NCBI GenBank assembly: GCA_946481205.1
Contig: CAMLNB010000013.1
Coordinates: 1 to 29,092 of the forward strand
Length of the DNA stretch: 29,092 bases
DNA from: an uncultured Kangiella sp.
GTDB lineage: Bacteria; Pseudomonadota; Gammaproteobacteria; Enterobacterales; DSM-103792
Reading direction: 5' to 3'
Both the position numbers and the translations under genes were made by a program. Positions 7,860-15,926 of the stretch are shown in pieces (positions within the stretch are counted from its first letter, which is position 1; every line of letters begins with the position of its first letter). A model generated the notes under the pieces. That model was not told the DNA's origin and searched no databases. It was given only the letters and a program-made list of their open reading frames with translations.

Positions 7860-8594
7860 TCAGGGTTTAATTAGGTAAATGGCTTTGCTTTGGTCAGTGC
7901 GCCCGAGACGTCCGCTAAGACGTAGTGCGTTGCCGACCTCAACAGAGAACGTGTGGCTTAGCGGGGTATCGGAAAGTAGCGTGTCGCCAATCGCAAGAGA
8001 TTGCAGCTGATGCAGTGGCAGCTCGCCAAGATCAAGTGTTATCCGCGCTGTGCACGAGCTAACAGTTATCGCGTCAGCGCGACGACTCAGTGGCCCGGCG
8101 GCGGCAGTCGCCTTTGCCCTATCCAACGCGGATAGGGCTGTTTCATCAACCAGCAGAATGAAGTTTTTCTCGGCAATAGATACTAGGCAGTGTGCAGAGC
8201 CGCGCCAGTTCGAGCGTCCACGCTCTTGGTTAACTTCAACGAGTAGCGTCTCAATACGAAACCCAAGTGCAGAAAACAAACGGGTTGCTAGATCGGAACG
8301 TGAACGAGCCACAAGCTCTGTTGCAACGGTGTCGCGGGGCGCTGCGTTCGGGAAAAGCAAGCTATGCCACGTGTCACCGTCAGAGCATAGACTGATGCGC
8401 CCACCAGATGAATGGGAAAAAGTAAGGGTATCCTCGGCAGCTGTCGAGGACTCTGCAGAGATCGCGGTGGTGCAAACAGAGATAGAGGCTCTGTCGTTGA
8501 GTGACCAGTCTGATAGCCAGTTGGTAACAGTCGATTCAACCGCTCTCTGCAGCTGGTCCAAGGTTGTCTTGCCAAGCAAACGAACAAGCTTCAT
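7860..8594 (-). CDS. Short FliM/SctQ-like C-ring protein
   Basis: The 244-residue product sits in the fliM position directly before fliN. Its last ~70 residues form a second SpoA-type domain (ARITLDLGELPLHQLQSL, then GDTLLSD, VEVGNALRLSGRLG, IYLI). The rest is divergent, with LFSALGFRIETLLVEVNQ around the middle. True FliM has about 330 residues, an N-terminal CheY-binding peptide and a CheC-like middle domain that binds FliG; I see neither the peptide nor clear middle-domain signatures. The length and two-part layout are closer to SctQ of non-flagellar injectisomes. I chose ATG 8594, with GGTGG about 8 bases upstream; a GTG at 8606 is in frame. The flgE stop lies at 8599-8601. Confidence 0.75.
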   Translation of the reverse strand: MKLVRLLGKTTLDQLQRAVESTVTNWLSDWSLNDRASISVCTTAISAESSTAAEDTLTFSHSSGGRISLCSDGDTWHSLLFPNAAPRDTVATELVARSRSDLATRLFSALGFRIETLLVEVNQERGRSNWRGSAHCLVSIAEKNFILLVDETALSALDRAKATAAAGPLSRRADAITVSSCTARITLDLGELPLHQLQSLAIGDTLLSDTPLSHTFSVEVGNALRLSGRLGRTDQSKAIYLIKP

Positions 8595-8598
8595 TGGA

Positions 8599-9756
8599 TT
8601 AACCACCGCGGGTATTGCTGTAAAGTTGCTCTACCATCTCATTGGCCACGCTCATGATGCGGGAGCTCGCCTGATAACCCCGTTGGATGATCATCATATC
8701 GGCGAACTCCTGGGTCAGATCGACGTTTGAAAGCTCGATTGAGCCGCCTTGAACCTTGCCCAACACGCCTTCACCCGCGTATCCGTAGTCGGGCTGTGCA
8801 ACGTCACTCGCTCTATACAAGCTACCGGTACCTTGTATCAGAGACGATTCATCAATGAATGAGGCCAGAGCAAGGCGCACACCGTCTTCTTTATCGCCAT
8901 TTGAGTAAGTAAATTTGAGCTGGCCTTTCTCATCGAACGTCAGTGATGTCAGCCCCAGTATCGCATGTCCATCCTGAACCCTTGCACCAACGGACGTTGT
9001 TGCCCCGGCATTTTGATACGTTCCCGCAAACGAGCCAGGCTCACCAAAGTTCAGCGTAACTGTCTGAGTGACTCCAGAAACAACCATGCTGAGGTTGAGA
9101 GTATTGAAACCTGCGAGCGGCGTATTATCCGGTCCGTACCGAACATTACCGGTGCCAATCGTGGTGTTGTTCTCATCAGTTACCGTAACGGCCCATGTAT
9201 CTGGTGTAGAACGACTAAATGTTGCCGTGAGAGTATGAGTGGTCCCACCCGCATCAAACACTTTAATGTTATTAACGGTGTGAGTAGTTCCCGTGGTGTT
9301 GAAAACACCTACCATATTCACTGCAGTAGTTGCTTCAGCCGGTCTCGTCCGCAACTCTGCAATGTTGATGGTGTTGAGATTTCCCACGGCATCCAACGAC
9401 ATCACTTCGTGTTGAGTAACACTGTCGACAAGGATGCCTTCTTCATTGAATTGAAACTGGCCAGCCCGGGTATAGTAGATCTCACCACTGGCGTCGCGCA
9501 GCACAAAGAAACCTGAGCCATTGAGCGCCAAATCGGTGGCATTGCCGGTCTGCCTGACTTCACCAGAGCCAAGTCGCACGTCAGATCCGGCCAATGTTGT
9601 GCCATATCCTCCGCCCTGACTGTTGACGCTGCGAAAAAAAGAATCACTTCCGCGAAAGCCAGGAGTGTTCATGTTTGAAACGTTGTTACTGACCGTGTTC
9701 AAGCCGCGTGAGAAGCTAAACAGGCCGCTCAAACCATTAAAAAAAGATTGCAACAT
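8599..9756 (-). CDS. flgE: Flagellar hook protein FlgE
   Basis: The 385-residue protein has the axial-protein N-terminus (LNTVSNNVSNMNTPGFRG) and the matching C-terminal D0 helix (QGGSIELSNVDLTQEFADMM, then IQRGYQASSRIM). Between them are GSGFFVLRD...YYTRAGQF and Thr-rich beta domains. FlgE normally polymerises into the curved extracellular hook (about 400 residues in E. coli). It is one of the last structural parts of this locus, since no flgK, flgL, fliD or fliC lies in the window. A clear Shine-Dalgarno (AGGAATGGGG) precedes the ATG. In this setting the hook may be the terminal surface structure, comparable to a secretion needle. Confidence 0.95.
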   Translation of the reverse strand: MLQSFFNGLSGLFSFSRGLNTVSNNVSNMNTPGFRGSDSFFRSVNSQGGGYGTTLAGSDVRLGSGEVRQTGNATDLALNGSGFFVLRDASGEIYYTRAGQFQFNEEGILVDSVTQHEVMSLDAVGNLNTINIAELRTRPAEATTAVNMVGVFNTTGTTHTVNNIKVFDAGGTTHTLTATFSRSTPDTWAVTVTDENNTTIGTGNVRYGPDNTPLAGFNTLNLSMVVSGVTQTVTLNFGEPGSFAGTYQNAGATTSVGARVQDGHAILGLTSLTFDEKGQLKFTYSNGDKEDGVRLALASFIDESSLIQGTGSLYRASDVAQPDYGYAGEGVLGKVQGGSIELSNVDLTQEFADMMIIQRGYQASSRIMSVANEMVEQLYSNTRGG

Positions 9757-9774
9757 GATAAGGCCCCATTCCTG

Positions 9775-10188
9775 TTAATTTCTTACCAAGCTAACTTGTG
9801 ACAGTCGGATATTGGGTAATGCATCGCCAGCTGCCGTTGTCACAGATAGCAATGGCCCACTCGAAGTGAACTGTATGGCGCTGACTGTGCCGGTAACGGT
9901 GCCTGCATCGCCAACCACCTCGACCCGTCGGCCAAGTAGGCCGACGGATTGGGCGGTGGAATTCATAAAAACTAAGTTCTCCATCTGCTCGGTAGCTTGT
10001 CGCGACTGTTCCAGACTGGAGAACTGTGCCATCTGGGCAAGGAACTCTCGGTTGTTCAGCGGCTCAAGTGGATCTTGAAAATTGAGTTCCGTAAGAAAAA
10101 GTCGGAGAAAGTCTTCTTGATTCAGCGTCGATTTAGTCAACGCCGATGAGTTATCTCCCAAAGTGCTACCGATTGCATCAACGGGCAT
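9775..10188 (-). CDS. flgD: Minimal hook-cap protein FlgD
   Basis: FlgD caps the growing hook and guides FlgE assembly. This 137-residue version keeps the N-terminal signature (LNQEDFLRLFLTELNFQDPLEP, in parts; then NREFLAQMAQFSSLEQ) and a short Tudor-like end (LGRRVEVVGDAGTVTGTVSAIQF...IRLSQVSLV). E. coli FlgD is 231 residues; the Ig/FnIII-like domain that normally interrupts the Tudor part is missing. The start at 10188 follows a strong AGGAG 7 bases upstream, better than the longer frame from 10242. It overlaps the end of the fliK-like gene by 11 bases. Confidence 0.92.
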   Translation of the reverse strand: MPVDAIGSTLGDNSSALTKSTLNQEDFLRLFLTELNFQDPLEPLNNREFLAQMAQFSSLEQSRQATEQMENLVFMNSTAQSVGLLGRRVEVVGDAGTVTGTVSAIQFTSSGPLLSVTTAAGDALPNIRLSQVSLVRN

Positions 10189-10939
10189 ATTTACTCTCCT
10201 TGTCGGCCGACGCTTGCTGAGAAACGGCATTCCCGTTGACAATTACGGTTGTTTCAAGGTTGCCGAATTTTGCACGCGCGTAGTCTGTGATCGTTCGAAT
10301 GATATGGCCGAGCTCTGCATCGCTCGCGCTAAAGTCACGGACCAGTATTTGTACGCTTTCGCCTTCTCGATTAACGCTAATTCGACGGCGCAGCCAAGGC
10401 TCGAGAGTTTCTGTTATGGCTTGGGAGACTCGCTTAACCCATGCGTCTGAATCTGTGTCGGACTGTTCCGATATTTCCGCCAGTAGTGCTGCAAATATTG
10501 ACGCCATATCTGTCCCGAGCAACGCCGTTTTGGTCACTCCAAGTGCGTCATGGCGATCCGCGGAAGTCGAAACGAATGCGCTCTCAGTTTTGTTGCCGTT
10601 GCCTGCAGTTTTTGCGAGGATAACGTTGCTCTGGTCACGCTCCAGGTATGACAACTGGCCAGAAGCGAAGGCCTGTGCGGCATACACCTCAGCAGGGAGG
10701 CTTGAACTCAGGCTTCGAGTTGCTGCTGAAAGTAGCTCCGCACTGGTTAGAAATGCGTCGTCCGACTGGGTGTTCTGACTGGGAGAGAATGGTTGCCTAA
10801 GCGGCAAGTCCTCGTCCGAGTCGCGCCGCTGCAGTTGGCTTGCAAAGGCAGTCGGTTCTTGCGCAGGCTTATGTGCGATGTCCGGTTTCCGTGAGATCTG
10901 TGCCAGCCCTTCACCGCCAGCAAGTGGTAACGCATTCAT
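10178..10939 (-). CDS. Putative hook-length control protein, FliK-like by position
   Basis: The 253-residue protein has a low-complexity, Ser/Ala/Gln-rich N-terminal two thirds and a compact C-terminal domain of about 85 residues (WVKRVSQAITETLEPWLRR, then VQILVRDFSASDAELG, ARAKFGNLETTVIV). FliK has the same layout: a disordered ruler plus a globular switch domain that contacts FlhB. The usual FliK core (LxPxxLGxV) is not clear, so the call rests on order, after fliJ and before flgD. ATG 10939 forms an ATGA overlap with the fliJ stop and has GGAG 8 bases upstream. If it works as FliK, it would set hook length and trigger a substrate switch even though filament substrates are absent. Confidence 0.6.
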   Translation of the reverse strand: MNALPLAGGEGLAQISRKPDIAHKPAQEPTAFASQLQRRDSDEDLPLRQPFSPSQNTQSDDAFLTSAELLSAATRSLSSSLPAEVYAAQAFASGQLSYLERDQSNVILAKTAGNGNKTESAFVSTSADRHDALGVTKTALLGTDMASIFAALLAEISEQSDTDSDAWVKRVSQAITETLEPWLRRRISVNREGESVQILVRDFSASDAELGHIIRTITDYARAKFGNLETTVIVNGNAVSQQASADKESKYAR

Positions 10940-11400
10940 GGCGCTTCTCCCTTTGCATAAACGCAAGCGGCATGATCCTGCACATCAAGCGATTCGCCTT
11001 TTGCATGCTCTGCACATATCTCATCATGGATGCTATGGGCCGCTTCCTTTATGAGCTTATGTTCAGCATGCTTTGTTGAGAACATAAGCTGAGCCTCACG
11101 TTGATCAGCGCGTGCATTTTCGAGAGCGGTTTGGCTTTCGACCATGGTCTGTCTTACCATATCTGCACCGCCCGTTTGTAGACCGTACAGCACAGGATCA
11201 ATTGCCTGACCAAATGCTCGGCCTCTGCGCTGCAACTCCACGGCCAAGTGATACTTTGCTTGAGCCTGCATCAGGCTTTCTGCTGCTTCAGTGGCATCCC
11301 GATTGGCAATGGCCAAGATGCCGGCAGATTGTACGCGTTGCATATTTCGCAATCGCTCAAGACTATTCAGTTGACGCAGCATGCTACGGCGCTTATCCAT
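10936..11400 (-). CDS. fliJ: FliJ-like export stalk/chaperone-escort protein
   Basis: The 154-residue, charged, helix-rich protein directly follows the ATPase gene fliI, the normal place of fliJ. It reads as a coiled coil: long Ala/Gln/Glu helices (AGILAIANRDATEAAESLMQ, then ENARADQREAQLMFSTKHAE). FliJ inserts in the FliI hexamer like the F1 gamma subunit and binds FlhA. Sequence conservation in this family is low, so the call uses length, composition and order. Its start overlaps the fliI end by 8 bases; AGAGGA lies about 10 bases upstream. Confidence 0.78.
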   Translation of the reverse strand: MDKRRSMLRQLNSLERLRNMQRVQSAGILAIANRDATEAAESLMQAQAKYHLAVELQRRGRAFGQAIDPVLYGLQTGGADMVRQTMVESQTALENARADQREAQLMFSTKHAEHKLIKEAAHSIHDEICAEHAKGESLDVQDHAACVYAKGEAP

Positions 11401-12733
11401 TTGCGGTCATTCCTCTGCATTTTGCAGTCACTTCAGCCGCAGCCTTCCAAAGCGTATCAGCAGGAAAGTTGACATCAGGTGGTTGTTTCAGAAACTTGTC
11501 AATTTCGGGCTTGGCTTTAATCGCACTATCCAACATAGCGTTGCTACCTGCCTGATAAGCACCCAACTCCACCAAGTCGGAAGAGCTTGAATAAGTCGCT
11601 ATCGATTGCCGAATGGTGTCGACTTGTGATTGCTGCTCCTTGGTAAGCAAAGAACCGCTCAGCCGACTCAGACTGTGCAGGACATCGATCGCAGGGTAAT
11701 GATTACGAGCAGCCAACTCGCGCGACAACACGATATGTCCGTCAAGTATCGCGCGCATGTGGTCGGCGACGGGTTCGTTCATGTCATCGCCCTCGACCAG
11801 CACGGTGTACACGGCAGTAATGGATCCTTGCCCAGCCAAAGCGCCAGCACGCTCAAGGAGTGGCGGCAAGAGACCAAATACGGACGGCGGATAACCGCGC
11901 GAGCCCATCGGTTCACCGGTGGCCAAGCCAATCTCGCGTTGTGCCATGGCAAAGCGCGTGACGGAATCCATAATAAGCAAGACATGCTGGCCAGCACTAC
12001 GAAACCATTCCGCTATTGCGGTCGCCGTGTAAGCAGCCTGCCGGCGTAGTACAGCTGGCTGATCAGCCGATGCGGCGACCAGGACGGCTCGCTTCAAGCC
12101 TTGCTCACCCAAGCTTTCGCGCAGAAAGTCACCAACCTCGCGACCACGCTCACCGATAAGAGCAATCACGATGACACCCGCGTCAGAGTGACGAGCCAAC
12201 ATACCTAGCAGCGTGCTTTTGCCAACGCCGCTTCCTGCAAAAATTCCAAGGCGCTGCCCGCGCCCAAGCGGTGCGAAAGTGTCAACTGCACGTACGCCGG
12301 TCACCAGTTTGTTGTTAATCGGCGATCGGTGCAGCGGGTTAATCGGCTTACCCAACGAGGGGATCAGGTCTGCTGCTTGAACCGATCCGAGATCGTCGAG
12401 CGCCTCACCAAGCGGCGTGATGACACGACCGAGCAGCAAGTTTCCGGCTGGTACTCGAAACGCGGTACCAAGCGGTTTGATACGGCTTTGTAGACAGAGC
12501 CCTTCCGTAGGACTGAACGGCATCAGCTGAATACGTTCTTCATGTAGGCCGACAACTTCTGCAAGCACTCGAGGGCCGCCGCGCGCTGGCAGGATTTCCA
12601 CTAATTCACCGAGATGGACGTCGCAGCCAGCAGCTTCTATTACCAGACCATGGACCGCTCGGATGCGTCCGGTGTCTTGAACCAGCTTCGCCTTGCGGAT
12701 CGCGGCAATGTGCTTGTTGTCGGGAGCATTCAT
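11393..12733 (-). CDS. fliI: Flagellum-specific export ATPase FliI
   Basis: The 446-residue protein is a full-length FliI/SctN ATPase. Walker A is GSGVGKST (residues 167-174), Walker B is LLIMDS (252-257), and the family stretches LIGERGREV, FAMAQREIGLA and GYPPSVFGLLPPLLERAG are all present. It unfolds export substrates and separates chaperones at the inner-membrane gate, working with FliH and FliJ. The start at 12733 lies 4 bases after the fliH stop with GGAAG upstream; a longer frame from 12769 would overlap fliH. All catalytic motifs are intact, so the export machine appears energised. Confidence 0.97.
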   Translation of the reverse strand: MNAPDNKHIAAIRKAKLVQDTGRIRAVHGLVIEAAGCDVHLGELVEILPARGGPRVLAEVVGLHEERIQLMPFSPTEGLCLQSRIKPLGTAFRVPAGNLLLGRVITPLGEALDDLGSVQAADLIPSLGKPINPLHRSPINNKLVTGVRAVDTFAPLGRGQRLGIFAGSGVGKSTLLGMLARHSDAGVIVIALIGERGREVGDFLRESLGEQGLKRAVLVAASADQPAVLRRQAAYTATAIAEWFRSAGQHVLLIMDSVTRFAMAQREIGLATGEPMGSRGYPPSVFGLLPPLLERAGALAGQGSITAVYTVLVEGDDMNEPVADHMRAILDGHIVLSRELAARNHYPAIDVLHSLSRLSGSLLTKEQQSQVDTIRQSIATYSSSSDLVELGAYQAGSNAMLDSAIKAKPEIDKFLKQPPDVNFPADTLWKAAAEVTAKCRGMTANG

Positions 12734-12737
12734 GACA

Positions 12738-13430
12738 TCAGCTTCCAGAACTGGCAAGCAAAGTCTCACGCAACTGGGTCAGTTGCGTGAGCATGCTGGC
12801 ATCCAGCGAGCGAGGACCGCATTCGATAATGCAGCTGCCACGCTCCAGTTGTTTGTCAGCAACAATGTGTGTCAGCCACGACTGTAGCTCAGGGCAGTTC
12901 TGTATAAGCGCCGCATCGGCTTCTGCCATGCAAATAGACATTGGGTGCTGCTGGCCAAACGTCTCAATGGCCTGTTGGACAAGCAATGCAAGCGCTGATT
13001 GAAACACTTCGGCATTACCGAGCATCCGGGTGATGCTTGCATAAGCAATTGCAAGCACGGTTGAATCAAGCTTGGTAAGTGCCTGTTGATGTGCTGCTTC
13101 CAAGCTCATCTTTAGCGTGGATAGTGCCGATATCATGGAGGCAAGCTCATCACTCTGTTTACGGTGCTTATCCAGTAACTCGCGTTCCTTCTGCAAGAAA
13201 TGCTCCGCGGCGTCTGAGTTTCCGGCTTCGTAGCCAGCAAGGTACCCTTCCGAACGAGCTTCTTCCCTTAGCGCCGCTAGTTCATCCGCAAAGGCAGACG
13301 CTAGTTGTAGCTTGCAATTGGCTTGCTCCGGCTCTGCCACAGCGTTCATATTGGCTGGCATATCGGGAATCAGCTTGCGCCCGCTGGTCGGCATGGCGTG
13401 TTTCAATAGTTCAGGCATGAGCAGCACCAT
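12738..13430 (-). CDS. fliH: FliH-like ATPase regulator
   Basis: The 230-residue product lies directly before fliI, the usual place of fliH. It has a charged N-terminal region with ADELAALREEARSEGYLAGY and AAEHFLQKERELLDKH, a coiled coil, and a C-terminal V-ATPase-E-like domain (AIAYASITRMLGNAEVFQSA, then SCIIECGPRSLDASM). The GYLAGYEAG piece recalls the GxxxG repeats of FliH. FliH binds FliI and tethers it to FliN. An alternative ATG lies at 13418. The end of the upstream gene overlaps this start by 8-20 bases, which suggests coupled translation. Confidence 0.88.
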   Translation of the reverse strand: MVLLMPELLKHAMPTSGRKLIPDMPANMNAVAEPEQANCKLQLASAFADELAALREEARSEGYLAGYEAGNSDAAEHFLQKERELLDKHRKQSDELASMISALSTLKMSLEAAHQQALTKLDSTVLAIAYASITRMLGNAEVFQSALALLVQQAIETFGQQHPMSICMAEADAALIQNCPELQSWLTHIVADKQLERGSCIIECGPRSLDASMLTQLTQLRETLLASSGS

Positions 13431-13809
13431 GCGTCGCGGCCGCTATCTCAACGATTGCTTTACGCAATGCAGCTGCACTGACGCGACTGTTGCCCAGCAT
13501 ATTAAGGAATTCAGAAGCCTCGACACCGGCTTGCGACTGTTGCCCGGAAGCGATTTCGCGCCAATAGCCTGGCAAACCCGCTAAGACGTCCGCCAAGGGC
13601 GTCGCTTCAGATGGTAGGGCGACCGATTCTACCGTCGGAGCGAAACTTAACGCATCAAGCACTGCAGGGTCCTGATGCATACCGAGTGTAATCACTTCAT
13701 CAATCAGAGGCTGTAGTCTTTCGCGTTCCTGAAGTGACAGCTGACTCAGCAACCAGGAACGGTCCATTGGTGCAAGTGTGGCGAGCTGCAAAGCGGCGCG
13801 TTTTAACAT
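13411..13809 (-). CDS. Unknown 132-residue protein in the fliG slot
   Basis: This gene occupies the position between fliF and fliH where fliG is expected, but the product is only 132 residues against about 330 for FliG. I see none of the FliG signatures: no EHPQ or GGVR motif and no charged C-terminal torque helix. It is predicted helical: LQLATLAPMDRSWLLSQLSL, then QERERLQPLIDEVITLGM, a Pro/Ala-rich middle, and SEFLNMLGNSRVSAAALRKA. The fliF stop and fliH start leave no space for a frameshifted remainder. ATG 13809 has GGTGA 9 bases upstream; an in-frame upstream start at 13845 would overlap fliF. It could be an adaptor between the MS ring and the FliM/FliN platform, comparable to SctK of injectisomes; this is inference. 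Confidence 0.8.
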   Translation of the reverse strand: MLKRAALQLATLAPMDRSWLLSQLSLQERERLQPLIDEVITLGMHQDPAVLDALSFAPTVESVALPSEATPLADVLAGLPGYWREIASGQQSQAGVEASEFLNMLGNSRVSAAALRKAIVEIAAATHGAAHA

Positions 13810-13817
13810 GTTGGCGA

Positions 13818-15215
13818 TCACCGAGTAGGCTCGTGGGTAAGCCACAGACGAACCTGTTGCAGCAGGCGTTCACGCTCTTCTTGCGAAAGCTGTCGCGGCT
13901 GTGATGGTGATGAATTGCGCTTTCTATGGAACATCGTCAATGCGAGAAGCAACAAAGCCATGACGACTGCACCAATGTAAATTGCCTTGCTAGACAGATC
14001 ATTCTGTTGGCTTGCCGAGTGAGCAAGTGATGTGTCTGATGCCATCTTCTGGTCAATGAGTGGCAGTTCAGTCTTTGCGATTCCTGGCGATACAGCGCCA
14101 ACGATAGCCAAGCTATCACCACGGTCTGCCACCATGCCAAGCCCCGATTGAATTACCGCGCGCAGGGTATCGGTGACTTGGGGCGACAACGGACGCGAAG
14201 CAATCACCGCAACATTGATTCGCTCAACATTGCCAACCGCACGTTCTATCTCCGCACGCTCGCGACCAAACAGATACTCCGTTTCCGCATTATTATTGCT
14301 ACGGGAAACCGTGGCTGAAGGATCGCTTCCCGACGGGCCGGAAGATACTTGCTCGCGCTTCTTTACCAAGTAACCGCTCTGCTGGCCTTTCGCTGGAAGT
14401 ACCTCTTCGCGTATCGATTTCACCTTATCAAAATTGACCTGCAACTTGACTGATAGCTGGAAGTCCGTGTCTGGTACAGCGCCTACGAGCAGACTGCGCA
14501 GTCTGGCCTCGTAATCCTGCTCGACTTGACGTATCGATGACCAACGATCACCACCAGCCATGCCATCGGCTGAAGTCAGACTGCGGCCCATATCATCCAG
14601 TACCACAACCTGATCGGCAGTCAAAGCTGGCACTGCTGCTGCTATCAATTGCTGGATGCCAAAGACTTGTTGGCCAGTCAAATGCCGTTCCGGTTTGAGC
14701 TGCAGCACAACGGAAGCTTTCGCCGGCTCCTTACGATTCTCAAATATCGATGACTTCCCAAGCGTGATATGAACGCGGGCGTGACGAACCTCTTCAATCG
14801 ACTGAACGGTGCGAGCTAACTCGCCCTCTAATGCTCGTTGATAGTTAATACGTTGGGCAAACTCCGACATGCCGTAGTCACCCTGGCCGAACAACTCCAA
14901 GCCAACTGCCTGCTTGGAGGGCAGGCCTTGGTCGCTGAGTTGGGCGCGCAGCGTAGCGACCTGTTCAGTCGGGACCATGACATTACCGGTGCCTTCTTCA
15001 ACCTCATAGGGCACTTGTTGCTGCATCAGCGTAGCTAGTACTTCAGCTCGAGCCTCTTGTGGCAGATCCTGCACCAGAACCTCGTAAGTTGGCCGCAACA
15101 ACCACCAGACTCCGAAGATCATGAACAAAAGGATGGCGACTGCCCCAAGTAGCAAGCCGAGGTTCAGCTTCATCGAACTTAACAGGGACGTGTTGCCCAG
15201 GTTTTGCGTTTCCAT
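13818..15215 (-). CDS. fliF: MS-ring protein FliF
   Basis: The 465-residue protein has an N-terminal membrane helix (about residues 20-40, LLGAVAILLFMIFGVWWLL) and ring-building motifs (LVQDLPQEARAEVLATL, GLELFGQGDYGMSEFAQRIN, YQRALEGELARTVQSIEEV, ARVHITLGKSSIF). A collar insertion and a second membrane helix (about 411-429) follow. The cytoplasmic tail after the second helix is only about 36 residues, so the protein is about 90-100 shorter than common FliF. Its tail still ends in RLLQQVRLWL, resembling the FliG-binding helix of FliF. ATG 15215 is preferred; a GTG at 15221 overlaps the fliE stop. Confidence 0.95.
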   Translation of the reverse strand: METQNLGNTSLLSSMKLNLGLLLGAVAILLFMIFGVWWLLRPTYEVLVQDLPQEARAEVLATLMQQQVPYEVEEGTGNVMVPTEQVATLRAQLSDQGLPSKQAVGLELFGQGDYGMSEFAQRINYQRALEGELARTVQSIEEVRHARVHITLGKSSIFENRKEPAKASVVLQLKPERHLTGQQVFGIQQLIAAAVPALTADQVVVLDDMGRSLTSADGMAGGDRWSSIRQVEQDYEARLRSLLVGAVPDTDFQLSVKLQVNFDKVKSIREEVLPAKGQQSGYLVKKREQVSSGPSGSDPSATVSRSNNNAETEYLFGRERAEIERAVGNVERINVAVIASRPLSPQVTDTLRAVIQSGLGMVADRGDSLAIVGAVSPGIAKTELPLIDQKMASDTSLAHSASQQNDLSSKAIYIGAVVMALLLLALTMFHRKRNSSPSQPRQLSQEERERLLQQVRLWLTHEPTR

Positions 15216-15217
15216 AA

Positions 15218-15520
15218 TCACACTTGCATCCGGGTAATTTCGGCATAAGCTTCAGCAAGCCGGTTTCGCACTTCGACCGCGACTTGCATCGAAAACCGAG
15301 CCTTCTCCATTGTGATCATCAGCTCATGTGTCGATAGCTGCTCACCCAGAGCAAACGCATTCATCGATTGCTCTGCTGCAGCAATGTTTTTGTCGAGCTT
15401 GTCGATACTGGTTGTCAGCATGGAGACAAAGTCGGGCGATTGCTGTGCCTGGGTGATACTCACCAACGGCTTCGATACAGGGTTCTGATCAATGCTTTCG
15501 ATGGCACTTAGTGTGTTCAT
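15218..15520 (-). CDS. fliE: MS ring-rod junction protein FliE
   Basis: The 100-residue product has the conserved FliE C-terminus: STHELMITMEKARFSMQVAV then EVRNRLAEAYAEITRMQV. FliE links the MS ring and gate to the proximal rod and is among the first export substrates. The ATG at 15520 overlaps the flgC stop by one base (TGATG) and has a strong GGAGG 9 bases upstream, so the TTG at 15523 is unlikely. Confidence 0.94.
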   Translation of the reverse strand: MNTLSAIESIDQNPVSKPLVSITQAQQSPDFVSMLTTSIDKLDKNIAAAEQSMNAFALGEQLSTHELMITMEKARFSMQVAVEVRNRLAEAYAEITRMQV

Positions 15521-15918
15521 CAACGACGACCTCCAATTTCAAGGGCCTTAGTAGCCATCTGATGGATGCTGTTAAACGCACGGACATTGGCTTCATATGC
15601 CCGAGTTGCTGCGACCAAGGTAGCCATCTCGTGGGTGGGATCGACGTTGGCGTAGTGGACGTTGCCATTGGCGTCTGCAAAGGGATGTGACGGGTCTTGC
15701 ACCGCCTTCACGGTCTGTCCCTGCGACTGTTGAATGGCAACGGGTAGTCCGAGCTGGTTCGCAAAAGCGCTATGACTAACAGAAACCGTCTTGCTACCAG
15801 CGCTTTGGCCGGGCTGTAGCGGAATATTTGCGATGGCCAAGTTGTAGGATGCCACCTCAAGACGCATTTTCTCGTAAGCCAAGCCGAATCGAACGGCCTC
15901 TGTAACAGGATTCAACAT
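15520..15918 (-). CDS. flgC: Proximal rod protein FlgC
   Basis: The 132-residue protein has the FlgC C-terminal pattern (HYANVDPTHEMATLVAATRA, then YEANVRAFNSIHQMATKALE). The N-terminal helix (YEKMRLEVASYNLAIANI) matches rod proteins but lacks the usual NxxTPGF-type ending. ATG 15918 has AGGA 5 bases upstream, while the longer frame starts with GTG 15930 inside the flgB end. FlgC forms the periplasmic rod with FlgB and FlgF. Confidence 0.92.
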   Translation of the reverse strand: MLNPVTEAVRFGLAYEKMRLEVASYNLAIANIPLQPGQSAGSKTVSVSHSAFANQLGLPVAIQQSQGQTVKAVQDPSHPFADANGNVHYANVDPTHEMATLVAATRAYEANVRAFNSIHQMATKALEIGGRR

Positions 15919-15926
15919 GTCGTTCC

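Noticed and set aside
8050..8730. 226-codon plus-strand frame across fliM-like and flgE
   Set aside because: Antisense to two genes with good SpoA and axial-protein motifs; no recognisable domain.
13411..13845. fliG truncated by frameshift
   Set aside because: fliF ends and fliH begins directly at the borders, and no FliG motifs occur in other frames nearby; it is a small distinct gene, not a broken fliG.
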